64,000 bases of DNA, from NCBI GenBank assembly GCA_022563195.1, contig JADFNV010000008.1, positions 1 to 64,000 of the forward strand. The letters are read 5' to 3'. This DNA comes from Pseudomonadota bacterium. GTDB taxonomy: Bacteria; Pseudomonadota; Gammaproteobacteria; Steroidobacterales; Woeseiaceae. Positions 49,773 through 58,861 of the stretch are shown in pieces (within the stretch, counting starts at the first letter, position 1; every line of letters begins with the position of its first letter). A program made the translations under genes and the position numbers. The notes beneath the pieces are model-generated. The model saw only the letters and a list, made by a program, of their open reading frames with translations. It was not told where the DNA came from and searched no databases.

Positions 49773-51011
49773 ATGTCCAAACGCGATGACAAGAACCTGA
49801 TCGTAGGGCTCGACATCGGCACATCAAAAGTCGTTGCGATTGTCGGCGAGATCGCCGAGGACGGCCGAATCGAAATTGTTGGTATCGGTTCACACCCATC
49901 GCGAGGTCTCAAGAAAGGTGTTGTCGTCAATATCGAGTCAACCGTGCATTCAATTCAGCGCGCCGTCGAGGAAGCCGAACTCATGGCCGGATGTGATATT
50001 CATTCGGTCTACACAGGCATCGCCGGCAGCCACGTTCGTAGTCTCAATTCTCATGGAATCGTTGCAATTCGCGACAACGAGGTCAGTTCCAGCGATATCG
50101 ATCGAGTCATCGATGCAGCTCGGGCGGTCGCAATACCTGCCGATCAGAAAATTCTGCACATCCTGCCGCAGGAATTCTTAATCGACAGCCAGGGAGGCAT
50201 TCGGGATCCGATCGGCATGTCGGGTGTGCGCCTCGAAGCAAAAGTACACATGGTGACCGGTGCAGAAAGCGCGGCGCAAAACATTGTCAAGTGCGTGCAA
50301 CGATGCGGCCTTGAAGTCGATGATATTGTGCTGCAACAGCTTGCCTCAAGTTATTCGGTTTTGACCGACGATGAGAAGGAACTGGGCGCGTGTATCGTCG
50401 ACATCGGTGGTGGCACCACGGATCTCGCAGTATTTTTTGGTGGTGCGATTCAGCATACCGCCGTGATTCCAATCGCGGGTGACCAGGTCACGAACGATAT
50501 TGCTGTGTCGATGCGTACTCCGACGCAATATGCGGAGGAAATCAAGATCAAGTACGCCTGCGCGCTTTCGCAACTTGCCAATTCCGACGAAACAATTGAA
50601 GTACCCAGTGTCGGGGAGAGGCCGCCCCGGCGCCTGGCGCGTCAGACGCTCGCCGAAATCGTTGAACCCCGTTATGAGGAATTATTCGGCTTGATTCAAG
50701 ACGAGCTGCGCCGCAGTGGTTTTGAGGAATTGATTGCCGCGGGCGTCATCATCACCGGCGGCAGCGCGAAAATGGAAGGCGCTGTTGAACTTGCCGAAGA
50801 AGTTTTCCACATGCCGGTACGGCTTGGTTCGCCGCAGTACGTCGATGGACTGATGGATGTTGTGCGTAACCCGATCCATGCCACCGGTGTCGGGTTGCTC
50901 CTATACGGCTATGAAAGCATGGCACGACGTGCTGCACGCGGCACGCCGATAAGTAGCAACCTGGGCGATGTGTGGGACCGAATGAAAGCCTGGTTTGGTG
51001 GACAGTTTTGA
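49773..51011 (+). CDS. ftsA: Cell division protein FtsA
   Basis: A 412-residue actin-like protein that tethers FtsZ to the membrane. The phosphate-1 motif LIVGLDIGTSKVVAIVGE is near residue 10, the 1C (SHS2) subdomain spans about residues 85-160, and phosphate-2 is in CIVDIGGGTTDLAVF. IITGGSAKMEGAVELAEEVF holds the adenosine motif. The C-terminal amphipathic helix WDRMKAWFGGQF is the membrane-targeting sequence. It is followed by ftsZ after 84 bp. Confidence 0.97.
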   Translation: MSKRDDKNLIVGLDIGTSKVVAIVGEIAEDGRIEIVGIGSHPSRGLKKGVVVNIESTVHSIQRAVEEAELMAGCDIHSVYTGIAGSHVRSLNSHGIVAIRDNEVSSSDIDRVIDAARAVAIPADQKILHILPQEFLIDSQGGIRDPIGMSGVRLEAKVHMVTGAESAAQNIVKCVQRCGLEVDDIVLQQLASSYSVLTDDEKELGACIVDIGGGTTDLAVFFGGAIQHTAVIPIAGDQVTNDIAVSMRTPTQYAEEIKIKYACALSQLANSDETIEVPSVGERPPRRLARQTLAEIVEPRYEELFGLIQDELRRSGFEELIAAGVIITGGSAKMEGAVELAEEVFHMPVRLGSPQYVDGLMDVVRNPIHATGVGLLLYGYESMARRAARGTPISSNLGDVWDRMKAWFGGQF

Positions 51012-51095
51012 GAATTCCGGCGCAGCGTTGCCGGGGAATGAAGCGGGGAGCAATCAGTGCCCCACTTAGAGGTCTGAGAAGCGGAGGAGTTAGAT

Positions 51096-52238
51096 ATGTT
51101 TGAGTTAATGGATGCGCACAGACAGAGCGCGATCATAAAAGTTATCGGCGTCGGTGGCGGCGGAGGTAATGCCGTCGCACACATGGTCGATGCAGGAATA
51201 GAAGGTGTCGATTTCATTTGCGCCAATACAGACGCGCAGGCACTTCAATCTGCGCGCGTACGTACGGCATTGCAGATCGGCTGCAATATTACGAAAGGTC
51301 TTGGTGCGGGCGCCGATCCGGACATCGGTCGACAGGCGGCGATGGAAGATCGTGACAGGATTCAAGAGGTCGTCGAGGGTGCCGACATGCTATTTATTAC
51401 GGCCGGTATGGGCGGTGGAACGGGTACCGGCGCGACGCCAATAGTTGCACAGGTTGCCAAAGAACTTGGCATCCTGACTGTCGCTGTCGTTACGAAGCCG
51501 TTCCTGATGGAAGGCAGCAAACGCATGGCGATAGCCGAGCATGGAATCGCGGAACTTGGCAAATACGTCGACTCGCTGATTACGATTCCGAACGAGAAGT
51601 TGCTGGCCGTTCTTGGCGCCGAAACGACGCTTCTCGATGCGTTTCGTTCGGCCAACCAGGTGCTGCAGGGAGCGGTACAGGGCATTGCCGAACTGATTAC
51701 ACGACCTGGTCTGATTAACGTGGATTTCGCAGACGTAAGAACTGTGATGGCGCAGATGGGTATGGCAATGATGGGGTCCGGAACGGCATCGGGCGAAGAT
51801 CGCGCGCGTGAGGCGGCCGAGGCGGCGATTTCAAGTCCGCTACTCGAAGACATCAACCTTGCGGGGGCCAGCGGAATCCTCGCCAATGTGACGGCTGGAA
51901 TGGATCTCTCCATCGGTGAGTTCCAGGAAGTCGGTAATACGATCAGGGAGTTTGCATCCGAAGACGCGACCGTCGTTGTGGGTACAGTGATTGATCCGGA
52001 CATGACCGACATGATCCGGGTAACGGTAGTTGCGACAGGACTAGGACAAGGCGCCGCAAGCGCTGATTCGCCGATGCGAATCGTACGTCGTCCCACACCG
52101 CCGACTGAGCCTAATTACCACGGGCTCGATAAGCCAACCGTGCAGAGAAAACGCGCAGCAGGTGACGGTCTGGACAACGATGGATCGCAGGACGATTTAC
52201 TGGATATTCCTGCTTTCCTGCGGCGCCAGGCCGACTGA
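51096..52238 (+). CDS. ftsZ: Cell division protein FtsZ
   Basis: A 380-residue tubulin-like GTPase that forms the division ring. VIGVGGGGGNAVAHM is at residues 16-30, the GTP signature GGGTGTG at 106-112, and the synergy loop with NVDFADVRTVM near 209. A short variable linker leads to the C-terminal peptide DDLLDIPAFLRRQAD, which binds FtsA and other partners. GGAGGAG upstream gives a strong ribosome site. A 10-bp hairpin follows at 52276-52300. Confidence 0.98.
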   Translation: MFELMDAHRQSAIIKVIGVGGGGGNAVAHMVDAGIEGVDFICANTDAQALQSARVRTALQIGCNITKGLGAGADPDIGRQAAMEDRDRIQEVVEGADMLFITAGMGGGTGTGATPIVAQVAKELGILTVAVVTKPFLMEGSKRMAIAEHGIAELGKYVDSLITIPNEKLLAVLGAETTLLDAFRSANQVLQGAVQGIAELITRPGLINVDFADVRTVMAQMGMAMMGSGTASGEDRAREAAEAAISSPLLEDINLAGASGILANVTAGMDLSIGEFQEVGNTIREFASEDATVVVGTVIDPDMTDMIRVTVVATGLGQGAASADSPMRIVRRPTPPTEPNYHGLDKPTVQRKRAAGDGLDNDGSQDDLLDIPAFLRRQAD

Positions 52239-52275
52239 CGACAAGGGATAATCGCCAGAGTAAGAACTCCGCTTC

Positions 52276-52300
52276 GCCGGCCCGGGTCGTCCGGGCCGGC
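52276..52300 (+). terminator. GC-rich hairpin between ftsZ and lpxC
   Basis: A perfect 10-bp stem, 52276-52285 with 52291-52300, has a 5-base loop and sits 38 bases after the ftsZ stop. It is followed by AGACTTCCTTCCC and not by a pure T run, so it is a weak intrinsic terminator or an attenuator. It makes a separate promoter for lpxC likely, for example TTGAAG near 52370. Confidence 0.55.
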
Positions 52301-52433
52301 AGACTTCCTTCCCGCCACGGCCAGACGCTCGCACATCACCTGATAGCTTAACGCTAAGAGATTGAAATCTTGAAGAGTTTTTCTTCGATGTGGTAGTCTT
52401 GCGGGCGAAATTAATCAATAAGAAAACGTGGCA

Positions 52434-53342
52434 ATGCTACGACAACGAACTTTGAAGACAGCCATACGCGCAACCGGCGTTGGCTTGCATACTGGCGAAA
52501 AGGTCTACATGACCTTGCGGCCGGCCGCGGTAAACGCAGGAATTACCTTCCGACGCGTCGATCTGGACCAACCTGTGGACATTGCAGCGGATGTAAGGCT
52601 CGTTGGCGAAACCATGCTGGGTACGACACTGATCAAGGATGGCGTCAAGGTAGCAACCGTTGAGCACCTGATGTCGGCACTGGCTGGATTGGGAATCGAC
52701 AACGTCAGCGTCGATTTATCGGCCCCCGAGGTACCGATTATGGATGGCAGCGCGGGACCGTTCGTGTTCCTGTTGCAGTCCGCCGGCATCCAGGAGCAAG
52801 ATTCGCCGAAACGCTTCATTCGCATCAAAAAAAGAGTCCGCGTCGAAGATGGTGACAAATGGGCGGAGCTGGTCCCATTCAATGGCTTTAAAGTCAATTT
52901 CGAGGTGTACTTCAATCACCCCGTATTCAACAAACTGACGCAGCACGCGACGATCGATTTTTCGTCAACGTCATTTCTCAAGGAAGTGAGCCGCGCACGC
53001 ACATTCTGTTTTCTGCGTGACGTCGAGGCTCTACGCGAGCGTAATCTGACGCTTGGCGGAAGCATGGATAACGCGATCGTCCTCGACGACTATCGGATTC
53101 TCAATGAAGACGGCCTGCGCTATGCGAATGAGTTCGTTATCCACAAGATCCTTGATGCCATTGGCGACATGTACTTGCTCGGCCATTGCGTGATTGGTGA
53201 GTTTCGCGCCTACAAATCTGGACACGAGCTCAATAACAAGTTGCTGCGGGCATTGCTTGACGAAGAGACGGCCTGGGAAGAGGTAACGTTCGAAGATTCG
53301 CGAAAATCGCCGATTTCCTACGCAACACCGTCTTACGCCTAA
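52434..53342 (+). CDS. lpxC: UDP-3-O-acyl-N-acetylglucosamine deacetylase
   Basis: A 302-residue zinc deacetylase that catalyses the committed step of lipid A synthesis. Zn ligands are His78 in [12 protein letters not shown] and the His/Asp pair of [15 protein letters not shown] near residues 237-241. The catalytic Glu precedes His78, and the C-terminal His is in [11 protein letters not shown]. The N-terminus MLRQRTLK aligns with E. coli LpxC. An upstream GTG at 52428 would add two residues. It is the last gene of the dcw-linked block and convergent with dciA. Confidence 0.97.
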   Translation: MLRQRTLKTAIRATGVGLHTGEKVYMTLRPAAVNAGITFRRVDLDQPVDIAADVRLVGETMLGTTLIKDGVKVATVEHLMSALAGLGIDNVSVDLSAPEVPIMDGSAGPFVFLLQSAGIQEQDSPKRFIRIKKRVRVEDGDKWAELVPFNGFKVNFEVYFNHPVFNKLTQHATIDFSSTSFLKEVSRARTFCFLRDVEALRERNLTLGGSMDNAIVLDDYRILNEDGLRYANEFVIHKILDAIGDMYLLGHCVIGEFRAYKSGHELNNKLLRALLDEETAWEEVTFEDSRKSPISYATPSYA

Positions 53343-53371
53343 TTCCCGCGCACGAGGCGCTAACCGTAAAA

Positions 53372-53671
53372 CTACACTCTGGCGACGCGAACGGTGCAGG
53401 TATTGGCCTCAACGCCTGATGCGCGCGCAGCGGCCATCAGCGTATCGGTTTCGAAGCGCAGTCGCGATGCCCAGGCAGACGAACTGGCCAGAACGATTAG
53501 CTCGCCAGCGCCGCGAATATTGGCGGCGACAATGCTGCCAGCCTCTTCGGCGGGCAGGGAATTCTGCAATATCTGCACTAATTTTCCCATATCGCGCGCA
53601 TGACGGATGATATCGCCTAAACCGCCGTCATCATTTGGATTTAATAAGTTTCCGAGGCGTTTAATTGTCAT
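53372..53671 (-). CDS. dciA: DciA-family protein (DUF721), replicative helicase loader type
   Basis: A 99-residue DUF721 protein. In bacteria without DnaC, DciA helps load the DnaB replicative helicase. The N-terminal KH-like fold includes LGNLLNPNDDGGLGDIIRHARDM, and the later NIRGAGELIVLASSSAWASRLRF matches the family core. It lies between lpxC and the M23 gene upstream of secA, the Pseudomonas arrangement. The protein is shorter than many DciA proteins and lacks a C-terminal extension. Confidence 0.88.
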   Translation of the reverse strand: MTIKRLGNLLNPNDDGGLGDIIRHARDMGKLVQILQNSLPAEEAGSIVAANIRGAGELIVLASSSAWASRLRFETDTLMAAARASGVEANTCTVRVARV

Positions 53672-53774
53672 AAAAGTGTGACGTGGTTCGCAAATGGGAC
53701 AGTATGCAGCCAGAAAATATCACTGTTCGAGAGCCTGTATCTTGTATTAAAAACTGACATTATGCATATTGTCT

Positions 53775-53868
53775 GTCTCGATAAAGGCAAACTCGCTGAA
53801 AAGTGAGGGCGCAAAACCACCGATCTAAGGGATTCAATCCTAAGATAGCGGGGCTACCGAAGTGAATA
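53775..53868 (+). promoter_or_regulatory. Cyclic-di-GMP-I (GEMM) riboswitch aptamer
   Basis: The aptamer core is recognisable in order. AAGGCAAAC begins at 53784. A hairpin CTCGCT-GAAA-AGTGAG follows (stem with a GAAA tetraloop). Then come GGGCGCAAAACC, CTAAGGGATTCAATCCTAAG (second hairpin) and the 3' block AGCGGGGCTACCGA ending at 53860. These are the conserved positions of GEMM-I RNAs such as Vibrio Vc2, including the tetraloop and its receptor-side strand. It is on the plus strand, about 120 bases before the M23 peptidase start. A second stem-loop at 53869-53928 may be its expression platform. Confidence 0.9.
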
Positions 53869-53928
53869 TTGACGGCAGGTCCAGAACAAGAAGAGGTCGC
53901 CAGAAGTGGCGATATGCCTGCACGTCAA
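53869..53928 (+). promoter_or_regulatory. Stem-loop downstream of the c-di-GMP aptamer (possible expression platform)
   Basis: TTGACGGCAGG (53869-53879) pairs with CCTGCACGTCAA (53917-53928) with one bulge. Inside is a second perfect hairpin, TCGCCA-GAAG-TGGCGA (53897-53912). It is separated from the aptamer by a few bases. A-rich sequence and the gene start at 53984 follow. No T run follows, so control could be by translation or Rho and not by intrinsic termination. Confidence 0.55.
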
Positions 53929-53983
53929 GTACAAGCGAGATAAAAAATAACAGTGCGAGTACAGCACACTCGAGGCTTTCTCG

Positions 53984-54916
53984 ATGAATGTAGTCATTTT
54001 CGGCAAGGGCTTTGCTAAGCCCAGGCAGCTGAATCTGTCCGGCCTGTCGGTCGGGGCAATCGCTTTTGTTTTGACCGCGTTTATTTCGCTTATCGGCTTT
54101 GCCGGAGGATACTGGTATTCATCTGTCACCGGTTCAGGCGTTAGCATGACCGAGGCCGCGAACTTGGCGGATGCGCTTGAATGGCAACGCGGCAGTATCG
54201 ATACGATTCGACAGTCGAACGAAGACACGCTCGATGCGTTGGCAATCCGTATAGCACAGCTGAATGCACGGCTTATTCGGCTCGACGCGCTAGGACGCCG
54301 ACTGACCAGCATGGCTGACCTGGAAGATAGTGAATTCGATTTTGATTCTATGCCTGCGCTCGGTGGTCCTGAAGAGCGACTTGCCACAGGTTCCAACGTC
54401 GCAATACCGGACGTTGTTGAAGCTATGCAGTCGCTCGATTATCAGCTTATTAATCGCGAAGCGCAGCTTGGTGTACTCGAGAGCGTGTTGATGACACAGA
54501 ATCTCAGGGACCGGGTGTACCCACAGGGAAGACCGGTAAAGTCCGGGTGGATTTCGTCCTATTTCGGAAAACGGACGGACCCGTTCACAGGCAAGCTCGC
54601 GAATCACACGGGTGTCGACTTCGCCGGTAAGGTCGGCGCGGAAGTCGTCGCCGTCGCGGATGGTGTTGTCACCTGGTCGGCTGACCGTTACGGCTACGGC
54701 ATCATGGTCGAAATCAACCACGGCAGCGGTTATTCGACGCGCTACGCGCATAATTCGGAGAATCTTGTCGCCGTAGGTGACGAAGTCAGGAAAGGCCAGG
54801 CCGTTGCACTCATGGGAGAGACGGGGCGTGCAACCGGGCCGAATCTGCACTTCGAGGTGCTGAAAAATGGCCGCCGAGTCAATCCCGTGAGCTTCATTCG
54901 CGCAGCTGGAAATTAG
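53984..54916 (+). CDS. M23-family metallopeptidase (LytM domain) with N-terminal membrane anchor
   Basis: A 310-residue envelope peptidase or peptidase-like activator. A helix near residues 21-45 (SVGAIAFVLTAFISLIGFAGGYW) anchors it. A coiled-coil stretch (about 60-105) follows, then a LytM domain. Zn ligands are His/Asp in NHTGVDFAG near residue 207 and His in GPNLHFEV near 287, with YGIMVEINHGSGYSTRYAH between them. All metal ligands appear present, so it may be an active endopeptidase. It is located between dciA and secA, as in Pseudomonas, and lies under the c-di-GMP riboswitch. Confidence 0.92.
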   Translation: MNVVIFGKGFAKPRQLNLSGLSVGAIAFVLTAFISLIGFAGGYWYSSVTGSGVSMTEAANLADALEWQRGSIDTIRQSNEDTLDALAIRIAQLNARLIRLDALGRRLTSMADLEDSEFDFDSMPALGGPEERLATGSNVAIPDVVEAMQSLDYQLINREAQLGVLESVLMTQNLRDRVYPQGRPVKSGWISSYFGKRTDPFTGKLANHTGVDFAGKVGAEVVAVADGVVTWSADRYGYGIMVEINHGSGYSTRYAHNSENLVAVGDEVRKGQAVALMGETGRATGPNLHFEVLKNGRRVNPVSFIRAAGN

Positions 54917-55053
54917 GCGCAGAAGCCATCGGGCTTCTTGAGATTTCGGAAATCACCCATAATTCGTTTGCACGGGCTAGTTTCGATAGAATAGCGGGCT
55001 TTGTTCGCCCGGCTTCTGTCCGGCGATAAGCTGAATCTCCTACAGGAGCCCTC

Positions 55054-57975
55054 GTGGCCAATTTTCTGACACGCATCTTTGGCAGTCGCAACCAGCGATT
55101 GTTGCGCCAGTACTCGAAAGTCGTCAGTAAGATTAATCTGCTCGAAGAGGGTTTGCAGGCGCTTGATGATGACGCGTTGCGCGGGCTAACGGGGGAACTC
55201 AAGCAGCGCTACATCGACGGCGAAACGCTCGACGACCTGCTGCCCGAGGCATTTGCAATCGCCCGTGAAGCGGGTCTGCGCACGCTCGGCATGCGGCCCT
55301 TCGATGTCCAGCTCATTGGTGGCATGGTGTTGCACGACGGCAATATTGCCGAGATGCGCACGGGTGAGGGCAAGACGCTGGTCGCGACATTGCCCGCGTA
55401 CCTCAATGCGTTGAGCGGTGATAGCGTCCACATCGTTACGGTCAACGAATATCTGGCGCAACGTGATGCAGACTGGATGCGGCCTGTGTATGAATTTCTT
55501 GGACTGTCCGTCGGCGTCTCCAAGAGCGGCCAGTCGCAAGACGAGAAACGTGAGGCGTACAACAGCGATATCACCTACGCGACCAACAACGAACTCGGCT
55601 TCGATTACTTGCGGGACAACCTGGCTTTCTCTTTGGCTGACAAGGTGCAGCGGAAACTCAATTTTGGGATCGTCGATGAGGTCGACTCGATTCTTATCGA
55701 CGAGGCGCGTACGCCTTTGATCATTTCGGGACCCGCGGAGGCCAGCACTGATCTTTATGCGCAAATCAACAAACTGATCCCGAAGCTTCAGGCACACGAA
55801 GAAACCGAAGCGGCCACAAATTTCGACATCGTGGCGAGAAATGTAACGCTGGTTGATGAGAGTGGCACTGCGCTTACGGTTGTCGATGAGAATGGCGAAA
55901 GTCGCGAAATCATGAGTCTGGAAAATGCCATCGAACTCGGTGAAGAACGCCTGGCGGACGTTGTCGTCGTCGATGACAGCGGCAAAGTGCCGGCGTGCAA
56001 GCTGGTCAGGCGAGGCGATTACACGACAGACGAGAAAGCCAAGCAGGTTCATGTAACTGAAGAAGGGCATCAAAAGGTCGAATCCCTGATGGTGCGCGCA
56101 GGTCTGCTCGAAGAGGGCGATAGCCTTTACGATGCGGCCAATATTCGCTTGCTTCACCATCTCAGCTCGGCGCTACGGGCGCATGCGATTTATCAGCGCG
56201 ACGTAGAATACATCGTTAAAGACGGCGAAGTCGTCATCGTCGACGAGTTCACAGGCCGTACGATGCCGGGCCGACGCTGGTCGGATGGCTTGCATCAGGC
56301 GATCGAGGCCAAGGAAGGCGTCGCGATCAAGCACGAAAACCAGACGGTCGCATCAATAACATTCCAGAACTTTTTTCGCTTGTACGCCAACCTGTCGGGC
56401 ATGACGGGTACGGCAGATACCGAAGCGTTTGAGTTCCAGCAAATCTACGGGCTCGAGGTCGTCGTGATCCCGACCCACCAGCCAATGGTTCGCGCGGATA
56501 ATCCGGACCTTGTTTACCTGACGGAGGAAGACAAGTTCGGCGCGATCGTTGACGACATCATTGACTGCCGAGAACGTGGTCAACCTGTACTTGTCGGCAC
56601 AACGTCGATCGAAACGTCGGAAGTCCTGTCATCATTCCTGCAGAAGCGCAAGATTGATCACGAGGTCCTCAATGCCAAGCAGCATGAGCGCGAGGCTATC
56701 GTCGTTCAGCAAGCCGGGCGGCCAGGCGCTATTACGATTGCAACGAACATGGCAGGTCGTGGTACCGATATCGTACTCGGCGGCAACCTCGACGCTGAGA
56801 TCGCGCGTGGTGGCAAAGATACCGATGTCGAGGCGATCCGCGCGGACTGGCAGGTGCGCCACGACGCTGTAATCGAATCTGGCGGCCTGCACATTGTTGG
56901 AACAGAGCGCCACGAGTCACGACGCATAGACAATCAGCTGAGGGGACGGTCTGGTCGTCAGGGAGACCCAGGATCGAGTCGATTCTACCTGTCAATGGAA
57001 GATACGCTGATGCGCATTTTTGGAGACCCGGACCGGACAAAAAGACTGTTGTCGCGCGCAGGAATGCGCGAGGGCGAAGCGATCGAGAGCAAATTGCTGT
57101 CGCGCCAGATCGAACGTGCGCAACGCAAAGTTGAGGCGCACAACTTTGATATTCGCAAAAATCTGCTTGAATATGACGATGTGGCCAATGATCAGCGCAA
57201 GGTCGTTTACCACCAACGCTCCGAACTCATGGCCGCCGACGAAATCGAGGATTCTGTTGCTGCGATTCGTGACGAAGTTATTTCGATGATCGTTGCACAG
57301 TACATTGCTCCGGGCAGTCTCGAGGAACAGTGGGATCCCGAGGGTCTGGGTAAGGCACTCGAGTCGGAATTTGGTTTGCAGCTGGATATCGCACGCTGGA
57401 TCCGCGAGGACAAGACCCTCAACGACGACGCGATCGTGGAGCGTTGCATCAAAGAAAGCGATGATGCCTACAAGCAAAAGGAAGCTACAGTTGGCAGCCA
57501 GCTTATGCGCAACGTCGAAAAGCAGGTCATGCTGCAGCAGCTCGATCATCACTGGAAAGATCACCTTGCCGGAATGGATTATTTGCGCCAGGGAATCGGT
57601 TTGCGGTCCTATGCACAAAAGAATCCCAAGCAGGAGTACAAGCGCGAGGCGTTCGAAATGTTTGGCGAAATGCTCGATGTAGTAAAACACGACACGATAA
57701 GCATCCTGAGCCGCATACGCATTCAGGGGGAGCAGGATCTTGATGACACCGCGGAACGCCAGCGCGCGGCGAAGGCCATGCAATTCCGCCATGCACAGGC
57801 ATCGGCGCTTGGCGACGACCGGCCCCAGGGCCAGGCGCCCGCGGAAGGGCGGCGGCCTGGCGCCGCGTCACCCGTCGCTCCTTTCGTGCGGGAGTCCCGC
57901 AAAGTCGGCAGGAATGAGCCCTGTCCCTGTGGCTCGGGCAAGAAATTCAAACAGTGTCACGGCAAGCTTACTTAG
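55054..57975 (+). CDS. secA: Preprotein translocase ATPase SecA, with an extra segment
   Basis: A 973-residue motor that drives proteins through SecYEG. Walker A is in [13 protein letters not shown] near residue 105, and the DEAD-like [14 protein letters not shown] near 207. The PPXD, second ATPase fold ([36 protein letters not shown]), scaffold and the C-terminal zinc motif [13 protein letters not shown] all follow. E. coli SecA is 901 residues. About 60 extra residues lie in the PPXD near residues 247-320, encoded around 55790-56015. The start is GTG with ACAGGAG upstream. Confidence 0.97.
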   Translation: MANFLTRIFGSRNQRLLRQYSKVVSKINLLEEGLQALDDDALRGLTGELKQRYIDGETLDDLLPEAFAIAREAGLRTLGMRPFDVQLIGGMVLHDGNIAEMRTGEGKTLVATLPAYLNALSGDSVHIVTVNEYLAQRDADWMRPVYEFLGLSVGVSKSGQSQDEKREAYNSDITYATNNELGFDYLRDNLAFSLADKVQRKLNFGIVDEVDSILIDEARTPLIISGPAEASTDLYAQINKLIPKLQAHEETEAATNFDIVARNVTLVDESGTALTVVDENGESREIMSLENAIELGEERLADVVVVDDSGKVPACKLVRRGDYTTDEKAKQVHVTEEGHQKVESLMVRAGLLEEGDSLYDAANIRLLHHLSSALRAHAIYQRDVEYIVKDGEVVIVDEFTGRTMPGRRWSDGLHQAIEAKEGVAIKHENQTVASITFQNFFRLYANLSGMTGTADTEAFEFQQIYGLEVVVIPTHQPMVRADNPDLVYLTEEDKFGAIVDDIIDCRERGQPVLVGTTSIETSEVLSSFLQKRKIDHEVLNAKQHEREAIVVQQAGRPGAITIATNMAGRGTDIVLGGNLDAEIARGGKDTDVEAIRADWQVRHDAVIESGGLHIVGTERHESRRIDNQLRGRSGRQGDPGSSRFYLSMEDTLMRIFGDPDRTKRLLSRAGMREGEAIESKLLSRQIERAQRKVEAHNFDIRKNLLEYDDVANDQRKVVYHQRSELMAADEIEDSVAAIRDEVISMIVAQYIAPGSLEEQWDPEGLGKALESEFGLQLDIARWIREDKTLNDDAIVERCIKESDDAYKQKEATVGSQLMRNVEKQVMLQQLDHHWKDHLAGMDYLRQGIGLRSYAQKNPKQEYKREAFEMFGEMLDVVKHDTISILSRIRIQGEQDLDDTAERQRAAKAMQFRHAQASALGDDRPQGQAPAEGRRPGAASPVAPFVRESRKVGRNEPCPCGSGKKFKQCHGKLT

Positions 57976-58022
57976 CCCGCATTTCTCATCTCGGCCCCTG
58001 GGTGACAAATGAGGGCCGGGCT
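57974..58022 (+). terminator. Weak hairpin after secA
   Basis: AGCCCG (57974-57979) pairs with CGGGCT (58017-58022). CTCAT (57985-57989) pairs inside with ATGAG (58009-58013). A TGCTAAAA stretch follows. It begins at the secA stop and covers the upstream ATG of mutT. It is a possible 3' end structure, with little T content. Confidence 0.3.
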
Positions 58023-58032
58023 TGCTAAAACA

Positions 58033-58425
58033 GTGAAGCACTTTCATGTCGCTGCCGGCATTCTTCACGATGCGGCTGGCCGCGTTCTGATCGCAGAACG
58101 CCTGTGCGACGGCTCGCTTAATGGTCTATGGGAGTTTCCGGGGGGCAAGATCGGCCCCGGCGAAACTGCGGCCGAGGCGCTGGAACGCGAGCTCGCGGAG
58201 GAACTCGGCATCGATGTGACCGCAAGCCGGCCGTTCATGGATCTGCGTCACGACTACCCCGATTACACGGTTGAACTTGAGTTCTTCCTGGTGACGGGCT
58301 GGCAGGGCGAACCCAGAGGCCTCGAGGGCCAGCAAATCCGCTGGGTCGACACCGCCGATCTCAACGCCGAAGAGCTGCTCCCCGCCGACGCACCACTCGT
58401 CACAGCACTACGCAATCTGTCGTAG
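58033..58425 (+). CDS. mutT: 8-oxo-dGTP diphosphatase MutT-like Nudix protein
   Basis: A Nudix hydrolase of 130 residues that cleans oxidised dGTP from the nucleotide pool. The Nudix box GX5EX7REUXEEXGU is complete (GGKIGPGETAAEALERELAEELG). EFPGGK and the C-terminal GQQIRWVDTADLNAEELLPADAP match MutT and not other Nudix enzymes. The GTG at 58033 (VKHFHVAAGIL) aligns with the E. coli MKKLQIAVGI start. An in-frame ATG at 58009 adds eight residues but lies within a hairpin. It follows secA, as in E. coli. Confidence 0.9.
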   Translation: MKHFHVAAGILHDAAGRVLIAERLCDGSLNGLWEFPGGKIGPGETAAEALERELAEELGIDVTASRPFMDLRHDYPDYTVELEFFLVTGWQGEPRGLEGQQIRWVDTADLNAEELLPADAPLVTALRNLS

Positions 58426-58861
58426 CCTGCACGGTGGCAATCCCGATGCCCGGGCACGTTACCGGGTATTCGCTCGCGCTTAAGCTCGCTCGGCGTCCTG
58501 CCTCGCTCGCATCGGCCTGCGTTTGCTTGGGCGTCCTGCGTCGCAGCGCTCCGGACGACGCGCGAGCAAACACACCGATACCGTGCCCCTGCTTAGCTTT
58601 GCGAGGAACGTCCCTCCCACCGACCCTACGTTGATCGGAGGGTGGCCACGATACGGTGGCTCGTCGAGCGTCGTCGAAGCCGAGCGGAGCAGGGACAGCG
58701 AGAGCGAGGGTTCGCGGATTGGAGCGAGACAGGGACGTCGAAGCGACATTAAGCGAGAGGATCTACCGTGTCGGGGCCGCCATTTAGACATCGGGGCAAA
58801 TACCCGTTGGCGTGGCTGTGTGAATCGCTCGCTGGCCATTGGCGGGCTTCTGTAGAACGAA
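58426..58861. other. 436-bp non-coding, palindrome-rich gap between mutT and zapD
   Basis: The stretch between the convergent genes holds the 31-bp repeat (58451-58481) and a long imperfect hairpin from GTTTGC (about 58520) to GAGCAAAC (about 58570). An ACGTCCCT (about 58608)/AGGGACGT (about 58731) inverted pair is also present, with many CGAGC/GGAGC tracts. Frames here (for example plus 58523-58855) are Arg/Ser-rich with no family resemblance and were not called. The yacG gene often found next to zapD is not here on either strand. Confidence 0.6.
58451..58481. repeat. 31-bp dispersed repeat, copy 2
   Basis: This is the second copy of the 30450-30480 repeat, 30 of 31 bases identical, in the same orientation relative to the window. 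It again lies just after the end of a plus-strand gene (mutT) that faces a minus-strand gene (zapD). Confidence 0.6.

Noticed and set aside
58520-58572. Integron attC-like hairpin between mutT and zapD
   Set aside because: The hairpin starts with GTTTGC and ends with GCAAAC, the opposite of the RYYYAAC...GTTRRRY ends of attC, and no integrase or cassette is present.
58523-58855. Plus-strand frame of 110 codons between mutT and zapD
   Set aside because: Arg/Ser-rich low-complexity product in palindrome-rich DNA, with no initiation signal and no domain.
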